A stretch of DNA of 64,000 nt from the NCBI GenBank assembly GCA_021792615.1, contig JAJYUJ010000003.1, positions 38,700 to 102,699 on the forward strand, read 5' to 3'. Origin of the DNA: a bacterium. GTDB taxonomy: Bacteria; JAMCPX01. Below the pieces are notes generated by a model. The model had not been told where the DNA came from, did no database searches, and saw only the letters and a list, made by a program, of their open reading frames with translations. Below are positions 19,481 through 29,322 of the stretch, piece by piece. The position numbers were made by a program, and so were the translations under genes. Position 1 is the first letter of the stretch, and every line of letters starts with the position of its first letter.

Positions 19481-20614
19481 ATGAAAAAATATTTATTAAC
19501 ACCGGGTCCGACAGAACTGCCGTCGAGAGTATTGCTTGCAATGGCGCACCCCATAATCCATCATAGGGCGCCCGAGTTCTTACCTGTGCTGGAACAGGCA
19601 CGGGAAGGTTTAAAATGGCTCTTCAAGACCAAAAATGAGGTGCTGATACTTGCAGCATCCGGCACCGGAGCAATGGAGGGCGCTGTCACCAACTTTTTAT
19701 CAAAAGGGGACAAGGCAATCACCGTCAACGGCGGGAAATTCGGTGAACGGTGGGGACAGATTTGCAAGGCTTACGGCGTTGAGGCGAATGTTATTAATGT
19801 CGAATGGGGACAGGCTGTTGATCCTCAAAAGATTAAAGAGGAGCTCCAAAAACACCCGGATACAAAAGCTGTTTATTTCCAGGCAACGGAAACATCTACG
19901 GGCGTTGTACACCCTGTCAAAGAAATTACAAAGATCGTACACGACAACAGCAATGCACTCGTGGTCGTTGATGGTATTACCGGCGTTGGTGTCTTCGATC
20001 TTCCCATGGACGATTGGGGGATTGACATACTTCTCACGGGTTCCCAAAAGGCGCTCATGCTGCCCCCGGGACTTGCTTTTATCGGTATCAGTGACAGGGC
20101 ATGGAAGATGAACGAAACATCGACATTACCGAGGTTTTATTTCAATTTCAGCAAAGAATTGAAGAACATCGTCAAGAACCAGACAGCATATACACCCGCA
20201 ATATCCCTCATCGTAGGGCTCGGCGAGTCATTGCGAATGATGAAAGAGGAAGGCCTTGACAATGTCTACAAGCGTCATTCCCTGCTTGCAGAGGCAACGA
20301 GAAAAGGGGTACAGGCCATGGGACTGAAACTTTATGCGGCGAAGTCGCCATCGAACTCCCTGACGGCAGCCATTGCACCGGAAGGTTTAGACTCGGGTAA
20401 GATAATCAGCGCACTTGAAAAGGATTTTGGCATAAGGATCGCCAATGGTCAGGATCAGGCAAAGGGCAAGATATTCAGGGTTGCACATATGGGATATTAT
20501 GATAAGTCGGACATACTCTTTGCACTCGCCTCATTGGAGATTGTGCTGAACAAGCTTGGTTATAAAGTTGAATCCGGTAGTGGTGTGGGTGCTGCGGAAA
20601 AGGTGTTCATCTGA
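19481..20614 (+). CDS. Class V aminotransferase (alanine/serine-glyoxylate family)
   Basis: A 377-residue PLP-dependent aminotransferase beginning KKYLLTPGPTELPSRVL, the signature of the small-chain alanine-glyoxylate/serine-pyruvate group. The catalytic lysine is Lys190 in LTGSQKALMLPPG. Family members transaminate serine, alanine or phosphoserine-related substrates. The gene stands 89 bases before serA (3-phosphoglycerate dehydrogenase), and no serC is in sight, so it may supply the aminotransferase step of serine synthesis. That role is inferred from the neighbour. The SD is AAAGGAT. Confidence 0.85.
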   Translation: MKKYLLTPGPTELPSRVLLAMAHPIIHHRAPEFLPVLEQAREGLKWLFKTKNEVLILAASGTGAMEGAVTNFLSKGDKAITVNGGKFGERWGQICKAYGVEANVINVEWGQAVDPQKIKEELQKHPDTKAVYFQATETSTGVVHPVKEITKIVHDNSNALVVVDGITGVGVFDLPMDDWGIDILLTGSQKALMLPPGLAFIGISDRAWKMNETSTLPRFYFNFSKELKNIVKNQTAYTPAISLIVGLGESLRMMKEEGLDNVYKRHSLLAEATRKGVQAMGLKLYAAKSPSNSLTAAIAPEGLDSGKIISALEKDFGIRIANGQDQAKGKIFRVAHMGYYDKSDILFALASLEIVLNKLGYKVESGSGVGAAEKVFI

Positions 20615-20616
20615 TA

Positions 20617-20690
20617 AAAAGACTCAATATTCAATAGAGATAAAGGTTGAAGTAAAGAAAAACAAAATTCAAAATAAACGTCAATATTTA
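20617..20690. repeat. Degenerate A/T-rich heptamer-like spacer
   Basis: The aminotransferase-serA spacer contains loosely period-7 units such as CTCAATA, TTCAATA and AAATTCA, AAATAAA. It looks like a decayed relative of the array at 11212-11266. No hairpin with a T tract is seen, so there is no evident terminator between the two genes. Confidence 0.35.
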
Positions 20691-20703
20691 AAAGGGGCAG
20701 AAC

Positions 20704-22284
20704 ATGGTTAAGGTACTTATTGCGGATGGAATTGCAGATGAAGGGTTAAAGATTCTTACATCTTCGAATATACAGGTTGATGTAAGAAAAAAAACATCTG
20801 CAGAGGAGCTGGCATCGATTATTCCCGACTATGAAGGGTTGGTTGTACGGAGCGCAAGCAAGGTTACGAAAGATATCATAGCAAAGGCGGTTAAGTTAAA
20901 GATCGTCGGCAGGGCAGGCATCGGTGTTGATAATGTTGATGTTTCAGCTGCGACAAAACGTGGTATCGTGGTTATGAACACCCCCGGAGGAAACAGTGTT
21001 ACCACTGCAGAGCACACACTTTCCATGATCATGGCCATGGCAAGGCGCATACCGCAGGCAACTGCTTCTTTAAAAGCTGATAAATGGGAAAAAAGCAAGT
21101 TTGAAGGTGTTGAACTTTACAATAAGGTGCTTGGTATTATAGGTTTTGGGAACATAGGCGGTATACTTGCCGACAGGGCGCTGGGATTAAAGATGCAGGT
21201 CTTTGTTTATGACCCGTTTATTTCCGAAGAAAAAGCTATCAATCTCGGCGTAAAAAAGGTTTCTCTCGAGGAAATTTATGCAAACGCCGATATCATCAGC
21301 GTACATACGCCAAAAACCAAAGAAACAGCCGGTATGATAAATAAAGCGGCAATCGAGAAAATGAAAAAGGGTGTCATGGTTGTGAACTGTGCCCGCGGAG
21401 GCATAATTAATGAGGCGGATCTTCTGGAAGCCTTGCAGTCCGGCAAGGTAGCTTCGGCTGCCCTTGATGTTTTTGAAGTTGAGCCTCCGGTCGGCAATCC
21501 ATTGTTAAAACTGGACAATGTCATAGCAACCCCTCACCTCGGTGCTTCTACGCATGAGGCACAGGTTAACGTATCTGTTGATGTTGCAAAACAGTTTGTG
21601 GATTACTTTACAAGGGGGGCAATTAAAAATGCCGTGAACTTCCCTTCCATTAGCGGCGAAATGTATGCATTTCTTGAGCCCTATATAAGGCTTACGGAAA
21701 AACTCGGCAAGTTCCTCGGACAGCTCCATAAAGATCATGTGGAAGAAATAACCATAGAATACGGCGGTGAAATAACGGATCTCAACACGCAACCCCTGAC
21801 CCTTGCCTGTGTAAAAGGATTCTTACAGCACATATATGGAGACGACGTTAATTACATAAATGCAAGCGTTATCGCAAAAGAGAACGGTATAAACATCGTT
21901 GAATCCAAAACAGGCCAGAGTATCGATTTTACCAACCTTATAACCGTCAAGGTCAAGGCAAAGGACGGTATGAGCAAGATATCCGGAGCTGTTTTTGGTA
22001 AAAAACACATACGGCTGACCATGATCGATAATTTTTATATAGAAGCTATTCCCGAAGGCCATATCCTTGTTTTAAGAAATATAGACAAGCCCGGTGTCAT
22101 AGGAAGGCTTGGGACATACCTCGGTACGCATAGTATAAATATAGCAAGGATGGAGCTTGGCAGAGAATCGGTTGGAAGCGAAGCCATTGCATTGTTAAAT
22201 ATTGACGATGAACCTTCAGAAGAAGTGATGCAGGGACTGAGAAAGCTCGAAAATATTATCTCTGCGGAGAAGGTTAACCTTTAG
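20704..22284 (+). CDS. serA: D-3-phosphoglycerate dehydrogenase
   Basis: A 526-residue type-I enzyme that oxidises 3-phosphoglycerate as the first step of serine synthesis. It has an N-terminal substrate domain, the NAD-binding motif GIIGFGNIGGILADRA, the catalytic segments NCARGGIINEADL and TPHLGAST (catalytic His), an intervening ASB domain from about residue 320, and a C-terminal ACT domain (HILVLRNIDKPGVIGRLG), which in the family binds serine for feedback inhibition. GGGGC precedes the ATG. It is followed with no gap by hisZ. Confidence 0.95.
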   Translation: MVKVLIADGIADEGLKILTSSNIQVDVRKKTSAEELASIIPDYEGLVVRSASKVTKDIIAKAVKLKIVGRAGIGVDNVDVSAATKRGIVVMNTPGGNSVTTAEHTLSMIMAMARRIPQATASLKADKWEKSKFEGVELYNKVLGIIGFGNIGGILADRALGLKMQVFVYDPFISEEKAINLGVKKVSLEEIYANADIISVHTPKTKETAGMINKAAIEKMKKGVMVVNCARGGIINEADLLEALQSGKVASAALDVFEVEPPVGNPLLKLDNVIATPHLGASTHEAQVNVSVDVAKQFVDYFTRGAIKNAVNFPSISGEMYAFLEPYIRLTEKLGKFLGQLHKDHVEEITIEYGGEITDLNTQPLTLACVKGFLQHIYGDDVNYINASVIAKENGINIVESKTGQSIDFTNLITVKVKAKDGMSKISGAVFGKKHIRLTMIDNFYIEAIPEGHILVLRNIDKPGVIGRLGTYLGTHSINIARMELGRESVGSEAIALLNIDDEPSEEVMQGLRKLENIISAEKVNL

Positions 22285-23274
22285 ATGCCAGAGCGGCAGC
22301 TTATTAACAAGCATGCGTTGAACCGTCATGAGATCCCATTTGGTGTAAAAGACTACCTGCCTCCGGATTCCTATAAAATTAAAGAGATCGAGGACATTGT
22401 TTTAGAAACATTCAAACAGTGGGGATACAGCTATGTAATAACGCCATTGCTTGAGTATCTTCCCGTTTACAATAACGGAGACAGCGGCTTTGATGACGAT
22501 GAGCTTGTGAAAGTGATAGAAAGAGAAACGGGGAAAACAATGGTCCTCAGAGCTGATTTTACCCCGCAACTGGCTCGGATAGCAAGTTCGAAGATACGCA
22601 GTAAGAAGGCTTTAAAGTTGTCGTACAGCGGCATCGTCGTGAAACACTATAAGGATAAAGGTAAAAAAGAGATCTATCAGGCCGGTATAGAGCTCATGAA
22701 TTCAGCAGGGATAGAAGCCGATGCGGAAATAATCAAGATAGCAGTGCAAATCCTAAAAAAATTGGGCATCCACGACTTTGTGATTTCTTTAAGCCATGCC
22801 GGGTTCATCAATACCGTGCTTGCAAACCTTGCTCTCAAGGATAACACACGCACTATCATCGATTCCCTTATACAAAAGGATTATTCTTCAATTGATGATG
22901 TAAGAGGATTATCAAAAGAACAACGAAAAATACTTAAATTGTTGTTTGAACTCTATGGTAATCCCGATGATGTCTTATTAAAGGCAAGAAACACCTTTAA
23001 AGACAGGAAATATGTTTTCTTTATAAATGAGTTAAGGCATATTACGAGAATTGTCGAAGAATTTGATGCAAACAACAAATTTATCCTTGATCTGCGCGAG
23101 ATGCACAGTGTGGATTATCACACCGGCGCTGTTTTTCAAATATTTATACCTGGATATGGAGAAGAAATTGTAAACGGCGGAAGGTATGATGGGTTTTTAA
23201 AAAAATATGGTTACGATGTTCCTGCTACCGGGTTTGGCATTAATCTGTCGGCCCTGTTAAATAGAATACCGTAA
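22285..23274 (+). CDS. hisZ: ATP phosphoribosyltransferase regulatory subunit HisZ
   Basis: A 329-residue HisRS-like protein. The opening IPFGVKDYLPPDSYKIKEIE and the segment LRADFTPQLARIAS are typical of HisZ, a catalytically dead paralogue of histidyl-tRNA synthetase that activates short-form HisG in histidine synthesis. The C-terminal anticodon-binding domain of a true HisRS is missing, as expected for HisZ. The final GGRYDGFLKKYGYDVPATGFGINL is conserved. It starts directly after the serA stop and is followed by purA, a pairing common in Deltaproteobacteria and some Firmicutes. No hisG is in the window. Confidence 0.88.
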   Translation: MPERQLINKHALNRHEIPFGVKDYLPPDSYKIKEIEDIVLETFKQWGYSYVITPLLEYLPVYNNGDSGFDDDELVKVIERETGKTMVLRADFTPQLARIASSKIRSKKALKLSYSGIVVKHYKDKGKKEIYQAGIELMNSAGIEADAEIIKIAVQILKKLGIHDFVISLSHAGFINTVLANLALKDNTRTIIDSLIQKDYSSIDDVRGLSKEQRKILKLLFELYGNPDDVLLKARNTFKDRKYVFFINELRHITRIVEEFDANNKFILDLREMHSVDYHTGAVFQIFIPGYGEEIVNGGRYDGFLKKYGYDVPATGFGINLSALLNRIP

Positions 23275-23292
23275 CAGGGAAATAATTTATGA

Positions 23293-24603
<1,311 letters not shown>

Positions 24604-24624
24604 CCCAAAAAATGCAGACGCTCT

Positions 24625-25617
24625 ATGTCTGAATTAAGATTTAATTTTGTAACAGGGGACTGGGTTATTATAGCGCCGGAACGCGCGAAAAGGCCGGAAG
24701 ATTTCAAATCGACAAAAAAACAAGAAGAATTGCCTGATTATATAGCAACCTGTCCTCTCTGTGCAGGGAATGAGGATCAAACGCCCCCAGAATCATTCCG
24801 GATAAAAAAAGACGGCACCTGGTTGGTCAGGGTTGTTCCCAACAAATTCGCTGCAGTGAATCACGAAGAGAGCATAGTCCGGCAGAGTACAGGAGCAAAA
24901 AAATTTATGACAGGCGCAGGCTTGCATGAAGTCATCATAGATACCCCGCTGCACAATACATCTATAGCGAACCTTCCTATCTCAAATGTCGAGGCCATTC
25001 TGACGGCTTACAAAAGAAGGTTCCTTGATTATTATCAGATACCTTACATAGAACATGTGATCATATTTAAAAACCACGGTTTGCGCGCCGGCACTTCACT
25101 CCAGCACCCGCATTCACAGATTGTCGGGACACCGGTCATACCCGGCCGGCTGAAAAGCCGGATAGAAGATGCGTTGAAGTATTACGATGATTTCGGTGAA
25201 TGCCTGTATTGTCTGATCCTCAGGGAAGAACTCGATGAGGGTGTGAGGGTTATTTCTCAAAACGATTCTTTTGCCGCTTTCATACCATACTCGGCTCTAT
25301 CACCTTTCCATATATGGATATTTCCGAAAAGACACAGAGCATGTTTCGGGAGTATTACGGATTCCGAACTGCATGATCTCGCAAGCATCCTTAAAGAAAC
25401 GTTGAAGAGATTGCATCGTGGTCTGGGAAATCCTGATTTTAATTATGCCATACATTCTCTTTCACCCCAGGAATGCGCTGTTAAGTATTTTCACTGGTAC
25501 TTATCCATTGTCACAAGGGTTACAAGAACAGCGGGGTTTGAAATTGGTACCGGTATGTACATCAACCCGTCGGTGCCGGACAGCAGTGCCAAGTTTCTTA
25601 GGGATGTAATCGTCTGA
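24625..25617 (+). CDS. galT: Galactose-1-phosphate uridylyltransferase family (GalT)
   Basis: A 330-residue HIT-superfamily nucleotidyl transferase. The opening ELRFNFVTGDWVIIAPERAKRP and the Zn-type pair CPLC (about residue 47) are typical, and the catalytic HPHSQ lies at residues 161-165, His163 being the expected nucleophile. The ending FEIGTGMYINPSVPDSSAKFLR is conserved in the bacterial group. Family members transfer UMP between glucose-1-P and galactose-1-P; related enzymes act as ADP-glucose phosphorylases, so the sugar nucleotide is not certain. No galK or galE is adjacent. The SD is weak. Confidence 0.85.
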   Translation: MSELRFNFVTGDWVIIAPERAKRPEDFKSTKKQEELPDYIATCPLCAGNEDQTPPESFRIKKDGTWLVRVVPNKFAAVNHEESIVRQSTGAKKFMTGAGLHEVIIDTPLHNTSIANLPISNVEAILTAYKRRFLDYYQIPYIEHVIIFKNHGLRAGTSLQHPHSQIVGTPVIPGRLKSRIEDALKYYDDFGECLYCLILREELDEGVRVISQNDSFAAFIPYSALSPFHIWIFPKRHRACFGSITDSELHDLASILKETLKRLHRGLGNPDFNYAIHSLSPQECAVKYFHWYLSIVTRVTRTAGFEIGTGMYINPSVPDSSAKFLRDVIV

Positions 25618-25632
25618 CCCGCCAGAATAGTG

Positions 25633-25661
25633 TTGAAATGTTAAGAGCATATGCTTACTAT
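25633..25661 (+). promoter_or_regulatory. Promoter of the DUF134 gene with palindromic spacer
   Basis: TTGAAA (25633-25638) and TACTAT (25656-25661), each five of six to consensus, are separated by exactly 17 bases. The spacer contains the perfect palindrome AGCATATGCT (25646-25655), and TATGCATA (25659-25666) overlaps the start side. The leader is about 12 bases and carries GGGAGGTGAT, a near-perfect SD. Self-regulation by the DUF134 product is a reasonable inference. Confidence 0.45.
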
Positions 25662-25679
25662 GCATAGGGAGGTGATTAT

Positions 25680-26156
25680 ATGCCAAGACCGATATGTCGC
25701 AGAAGGGTAGGGTTCATTCCCGGTACCCGGTATTTCAAACCCATGGGCATGCCCATGAATATGCTCGAAGAGGTCATTGTAACGATAGATGAGCTTGAAG
25801 CCGTACGGCTTGCTGATTATCAAGGACTTTACCAGGAACAGGCAGCAGAAAAAATGCAGATATCCAGACCTACCTTTGGACGGATTATAGAATCCGCTCA
25901 CAAAAAAATAGCAGATGCATTGGTAAACGGCAGGGCATTAAGAATCCAGGGAGGTAATATCGTAATGCATGGATTCAGAGACGCTCGTAACGGAATGGAT
26001 GCAGCAGGATTTTGTGTTTGTCCCAAATGTAACGAAAGAGCGCCGCATAGGGCCGGTGTGCCGTGTAAAGAGGAACGATGTCCGAAATGCGGAACAAGAA
26101 TGATGAGGGAAGGCGTATACTGCCATGAGAAATTATCGGATAAGAAAAGAATATAA
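25680..26156 (+). CDS. DUF134 (UPF0251) DNA-binding protein with C-terminal zinc-ribbon-like part
   Basis: A 158-residue protein opening MPRPICRRRVGFIPGTRYFKP, the DUF134 signature. Residues 30-75 form a helix-turn-helix of sigma-region-4 type (TIDELEAVRLADYQGLYQEQ, then AAEKMQISRPTFGRI). The C-terminal half has CVCPKCNERAPH and CPKCGTRM, two CxxC pairs that could bind zinc or an Fe-S cluster. Family members are predicted transcription regulators of unknown target. It has its own promoter and an excellent SD and faces msrAB convergently, 30 bases apart. Confidence 0.85.
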   Translation: MPRPICRRRVGFIPGTRYFKPMGMPMNMLEEVIVTIDELEAVRLADYQGLYQEQAAEKMQISRPTFGRIIESAHKKIADALVNGRALRIQGGNIVMHGFRDARNGMDAAGFCVCPKCNERAPHRAGVPCKEERCPKCGTRMMREGVYCHEKLSDKKRI

Positions 26157-26186
26157 ATTACTGAAAGGGACTTTACAAAAACTTAC

Positions 26187-27251
26187 TTATTTTTCAAACA
26201 GCTTCTTATACCTGCCATAACCTTCCTTATCAAGATCTTCTTTCGGAATGAATCTCAAAGAAGCAGAGTTTATGCAATAACGCAATCTTGTTGGTTTTGG
26301 CCCATCTTCAAATACATGCCCAAGATGTGATCCTGCTTTGCTTTTTACCTCCGTCCTTACCATAAAGTGGCTTGTATCCTTTTTTTCAACAAGAGTATCG
26401 GGTGCAATCGGTTTTGTGAAGCTTGGCCAGCCTGTGCCGGAGTCAAACTTGTCGTTCGAACTGAACAATGGTTCTCCGGATACAATATCCACATAGATAC
26501 CTTCCCTGTGGTTGTTCCAGTATGCGTTGTCAAAAGATCGTTCAGTACCGCATTCCTGTGTGACCTCGTATTGAAGGGGAGTAAGCTTGTTTTTTAATTC
26601 CTTGCTTGAGGGTTTTTTGTCTTCCCACTGTTTTTCAATGTATGCGTCACGTCCGGAACCAGTTCTGTAAAGTTTATAACGTAGCGGGTCTTTCTTATAA
26701 TAATCTTGATGGTAATCCTCTGCTGGGTAGAATTGAGTGAACTCGATAATCTTTGTAGCGATAGGTTTGTCAAAATGCCATTTCACCGCAATTTCTTCTT
26801 TAGATTTTTCTGCGATCTGCCTCTCTTCATCTGTTTGATAAAAGATTGCTGTTTTATACGGTGAGCCCCTGTCAACAAACTGTCCTCCGCTGTCCGTAGG
26901 GTCGATCTGTCTCCAATAAACATCGAGAATTTGTTTGTAAGTGATCTTTGCCGGGTCATAGGTCACCTGGATTGCCTCATAATGACCCGTTGTGCCGGTA
27001 GAAACCTCCTCGTAGGTTGGGTTCTTTCTCTTTCCTCCTGTATATCCCGATACAACCTTTACTACTCCATCGAGATGTTCAAAAGGGGAAACCATACACC
27101 AAAAACAACCGCCGGCAAATGTAGCGGTTTTTAACGTATTTCTGGAAGTTGCTTTATAGTTCTTTCCATCGGAGGTCTTAGCCAAATTCAAATAAGACAA
27201 TCCAACACCAAGCAATGAACCAAGCATGGTAGCAAATAATAGTTTACTCAT
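26187..27251 (-). CDS. msrAB: Bifunctional peptide methionine sulfoxide reductase MsrAB, membrane-anchored or exported
   Basis: A 354-residue fusion. The N-terminal hydrophobic segment [18 protein letters not shown] suggests export or a membrane anchor. The MsrA domain has the catalytic Cys49 in FAGGCFWC and the segment [22 protein letters not shown]. The MsrB domain starts near [10 protein letters not shown], has [15 protein letters not shown], and ends with [13 protein letters not shown] holding the catalytic Cys. The zinc CxxC pairs of some MsrB proteins are absent. It reduces S- and R-methionine sulfoxides. The start is uncertain: in-frame ATGs at 27404, 27269 and 27251 all lack a clear SD; 27251 gives the most ordinary signal sequence. 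Confidence 0.9.
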   Translation of the reverse strand: MSKLLFATMLGSLLGVGLSYLNLAKTSDGKNYKATSRNTLKTATFAGGCFWCMVSPFEHLDGVVKVVSGYTGGKRKNPTYEEVSTGTTGHYEAIQVTYDPAKITYKQILDVYWRQIDPTDSGGQFVDRGSPYKTAIFYQTDEERQIAEKSKEEIAVKWHFDKPIATKIIEFTQFYPAEDYHQDYYKKDPLRYKLYRTGSGRDAYIEKQWEDKKPSSKELKNKLTPLQYEVTQECGTERSFDNAYWNNHREGIYVDIVSGEPLFSSNDKFDSGTGWPSFTKPIAPDTLVEKKDTSHFMVRTEVKSKAGSHLGHVFEDGPKPTRLRYCINSASLRFIPKEDLDKEGYGRYKKLFEK

Positions 27252-27358
27252 ACCGTAATATATGTACATTGTAATGATTATAATCAAGGTTAATGTTAAT
27301 GCGAAAAAGTCGATGAGACGTAATGTATCACTGCATGGTACTGTTCCGCATATTTTTC

Positions 27359-27388
27359 TTGCATTGATGTAATTTGGTATGGTATAGA
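27359..27388 (+). promoter_or_regulatory. Candidate promoter of the acyl-CoA dehydrogenase gene
   Basis: TTGCAT (27359-27364) and TATAGA (27383-27388) are spaced by 18 bases, which puts the start of transcription inside the palindrome at 27390-27407. It lies in the spacer shared with the divergent msrAB gene. Confidence 0.4.
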
Positions 27389-27389
27389 C

Positions 27390-27407
27390 TGAATGAATAT
27401 TCATTCA
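27390..27407. promoter_or_regulatory. 18-bp perfect palindrome, FadR/YsiA-type TetR operator
   Basis: TGAATGAATATTCATTCA reads the same on both strands. It matches the known consensus of the Bacillus TetR-family fatty-acid-degradation repressor FadR (YsiA), TGAATGAnTAnTCATTCA, at every fixed position. It sits just before the SD of a long FadE-like acyl-CoA dehydrogenase and over the expected transcription start. No TetR-family gene is in the window. Confidence 0.7.
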
Positions 27408-27420
27408 AAGGAGAAGAAAA

Positions 27421-29241
27421 ATGAGTAAAGAAGCTGTAACAAAGCCCATCGGAGGTGGTTTTTTGCTTGAACCTACATCGGCAAAGGACATCTTCGTTCC
27501 TGAAGAATTCACCGAAGAGCAATTAAGTTTCGCAGATACTGCAGATGATTTTATGGAAAAAGAAGTGATTCCCCTTCAGGATGCAATGGAGGAACACGAT
27601 AAAAAGATAGAATTAAATACCAAACTGATGAAAAAAGCCGGAGAACTCGGACTTCTCATGATCGAGATCCCCGAAGAATTCGGAGGTCTTGGAATGAATC
27701 TGTCTACGGCCCTGAGGGTATCCGAGGCGATAGCGAAATCAGGGGCTTTTGCCGGGTCGATACTCGCGCACAACGGGATTGGAACCTTACCGATTGTCTA
27801 TTTCGGGAATGAAGAGCAGAAAAAGAAATATCTTCCGAAACTGGCGAGCGGGGAAATGATAGCTGCCTATGCTCTTACGGAAACAGGATATGGTTCAGAC
27901 GCACTCAGTGCAAAGACCAAGGCTGTTTTAAGCAAGGACGGCAAGTATTATGTTCTCAACGGAGAAAAACAATTTATAACGAATGCTGGTTTTGCGGACG
28001 TCTTTATCGTCTATGCCAAGATCGACGGTGAGAAATTCACGGCTTTTATCGTTGAGAGGAAGTTCGAAGGTTTATCGACAGGCAAGGAAGAAAGCAAAAT
28101 GGGAATCAAGGGGTCTTCTACAAGACCTGTTGTGTTGAGCGATGTGAAGGTGCCTGTAGAAAACGTACTCGGAGAGATTGGCAAAGGACACCAGTCCGCT
28201 TTGGGTGTACTCGATATAGGCCGTTTAAAGCTCGGAGTCGCATCAACAGGCGGTTCAAAGGAAGTGATAAAACAAGTAGCCCAATACACGAATCAGAGGA
28301 TACAGTTCGGACAACCCATATCAAGCTTCGGCATGATCAGAAGGAAACTTGCGGACATGATGATTAAGGTATATGCCTCCGAAAGTATGTCATACAGAAC
28401 ATCGGGTATGATTGACAACGCTGTGCATGCACTCGACCATAATGCTCCGGACTACAGTAAGAAGGCTGCAAAGATATTCGAGGATTATGATATAGAGGCG
28501 TCCATCATGAAAGTGTACGGCTCGGAGATACTCGGTTTTGTTGTCGACGAAGGTGTACAGAGTCTTGGAGGATACGGATACATAGAGGAATATAAGGTAG
28601 CACGTGCTTACCGGGACGCGAGAATCAACAGGATTTTCGAAGGAACGAATGAAGTTAACCGCTTGCTCATACCGGGGGCCATTGCAAAGAAGTCCATGAA
28701 GGGTGAGCTTGATTTTATGGGCAAGTTCAGTGAAATCAGCGCTGAAGCGGAATCCGGCAAGGTCAACAAGAAACCGGAACCCGGTTTCCTCGGAGTCGAA
28801 AAACTGGCAACGGATATAGCCAAGAAGCTGACTGTTTATACCACCGGTGTAGCAGTACAGAAATATATGGCTGCTCTGATGGACAGAGCGTTTCAATTCG
28901 GGAGAGGTGAGTACATATTCGAACAGCTCGCGAATATGATCATAGATGTTTATGCCATGGATTCCGTGGTGACGAGAACACTCAAGTTAAAAAATATGAA
29001 AGGTGAGCCGGCAGTTGAGATACCGGTACTCCTTACACGCGCACTTGTTTATGAGACTCTGAACAGAACCACACTTACCGCGCGGCAGGTGCTCGGCGAT
29101 GTGGCGGAGGACAATGCGGCTGAATTTGCAGGATACGAGAAGGCACTCTCCGGACTTGCGCTTACCTATCCTTTGAACGTATCCGGTATAAAGGATAAGA
29201 TAGCCCAGCATATCATTGAAAAAGAAAGTTACTCTTTGTAA
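27421..29241 (+). CDS. Acyl-CoA dehydrogenase, long FadE-like family
   Basis: A 606-residue flavoprotein, longer than the usual roughly 380 residues because of a C-terminal domain after about residue 420, as in Bacillus FadE-type enzymes. Core marks are IEIPEEFGGLGMNLSTALRV, AYALTETGYGSDALSAKT for FAD and substrate binding, and IEEYKVARAYRDARINRIFEG(TNE) where the catalytic Glu is expected. It oxidises acyl-CoA to enoyl-CoA in fatty-acid beta-oxidation. AAAGGAG precedes the ATG. Control by fatty acids through a TetR repressor is suggested by the 18-bp palindrome, and a strong terminator follows, so it is probably monocistronic. Confidence 0.88.
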   Translation: MSKEAVTKPIGGGFLLEPTSAKDIFVPEEFTEEQLSFADTADDFMEKEVIPLQDAMEEHDKKIELNTKLMKKAGELGLLMIEIPEEFGGLGMNLSTALRVSEAIAKSGAFAGSILAHNGIGTLPIVYFGNEEQKKKYLPKLASGEMIAAYALTETGYGSDALSAKTKAVLSKDGKYYVLNGEKQFITNAGFADVFIVYAKIDGEKFTAFIVERKFEGLSTGKEESKMGIKGSSTRPVVLSDVKVPVENVLGEIGKGHQSALGVLDIGRLKLGVASTGGSKEVIKQVAQYTNQRIQFGQPISSFGMIRRKLADMMIKVYASESMSYRTSGMIDNAVHALDHNAPDYSKKAAKIFEDYDIEASIMKVYGSEILGFVVDEGVQSLGGYGYIEEYKVARAYRDARINRIFEGTNEVNRLLIPGAIAKKSMKGELDFMGKFSEISAEAESGKVNKKPEPGFLGVEKLATDIAKKLTVYTTGVAVQKYMAALMDRAFQFGRGEYIFEQLANMIIDVYAMDSVVTRTLKLKNMKGEPAVEIPVLLTRALVYETLNRTTLTARQVLGDVAEDNAAEFAGYEKALSGLALTYPLNVSGIKDKIAQHIIEKESYSL

Positions 29242-29272
29242 GAAACAAAATAGATTTTGTTTGGCAGGGACT

Positions 29273-29305
29273 TCAGGGGTTCAATTCATTGAACCCCTGA
29301 TTTTT
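29273..29305 (+). terminator. Rho-independent terminator after the acyl-CoA dehydrogenase gene
   Basis: A perfect 12-bp stem TCAGGGGTTCAA/TTGAACCCCTGA (29273-29284 and 29289-29300) with a four-base loop is followed by TTTTT. It closes the monocistronic acyl-CoA dehydrogenase transcript 32 bases after the stop. Confidence 0.9.
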
Positions 29306-29322
29306 CTCACAGGGGTGCGGAT

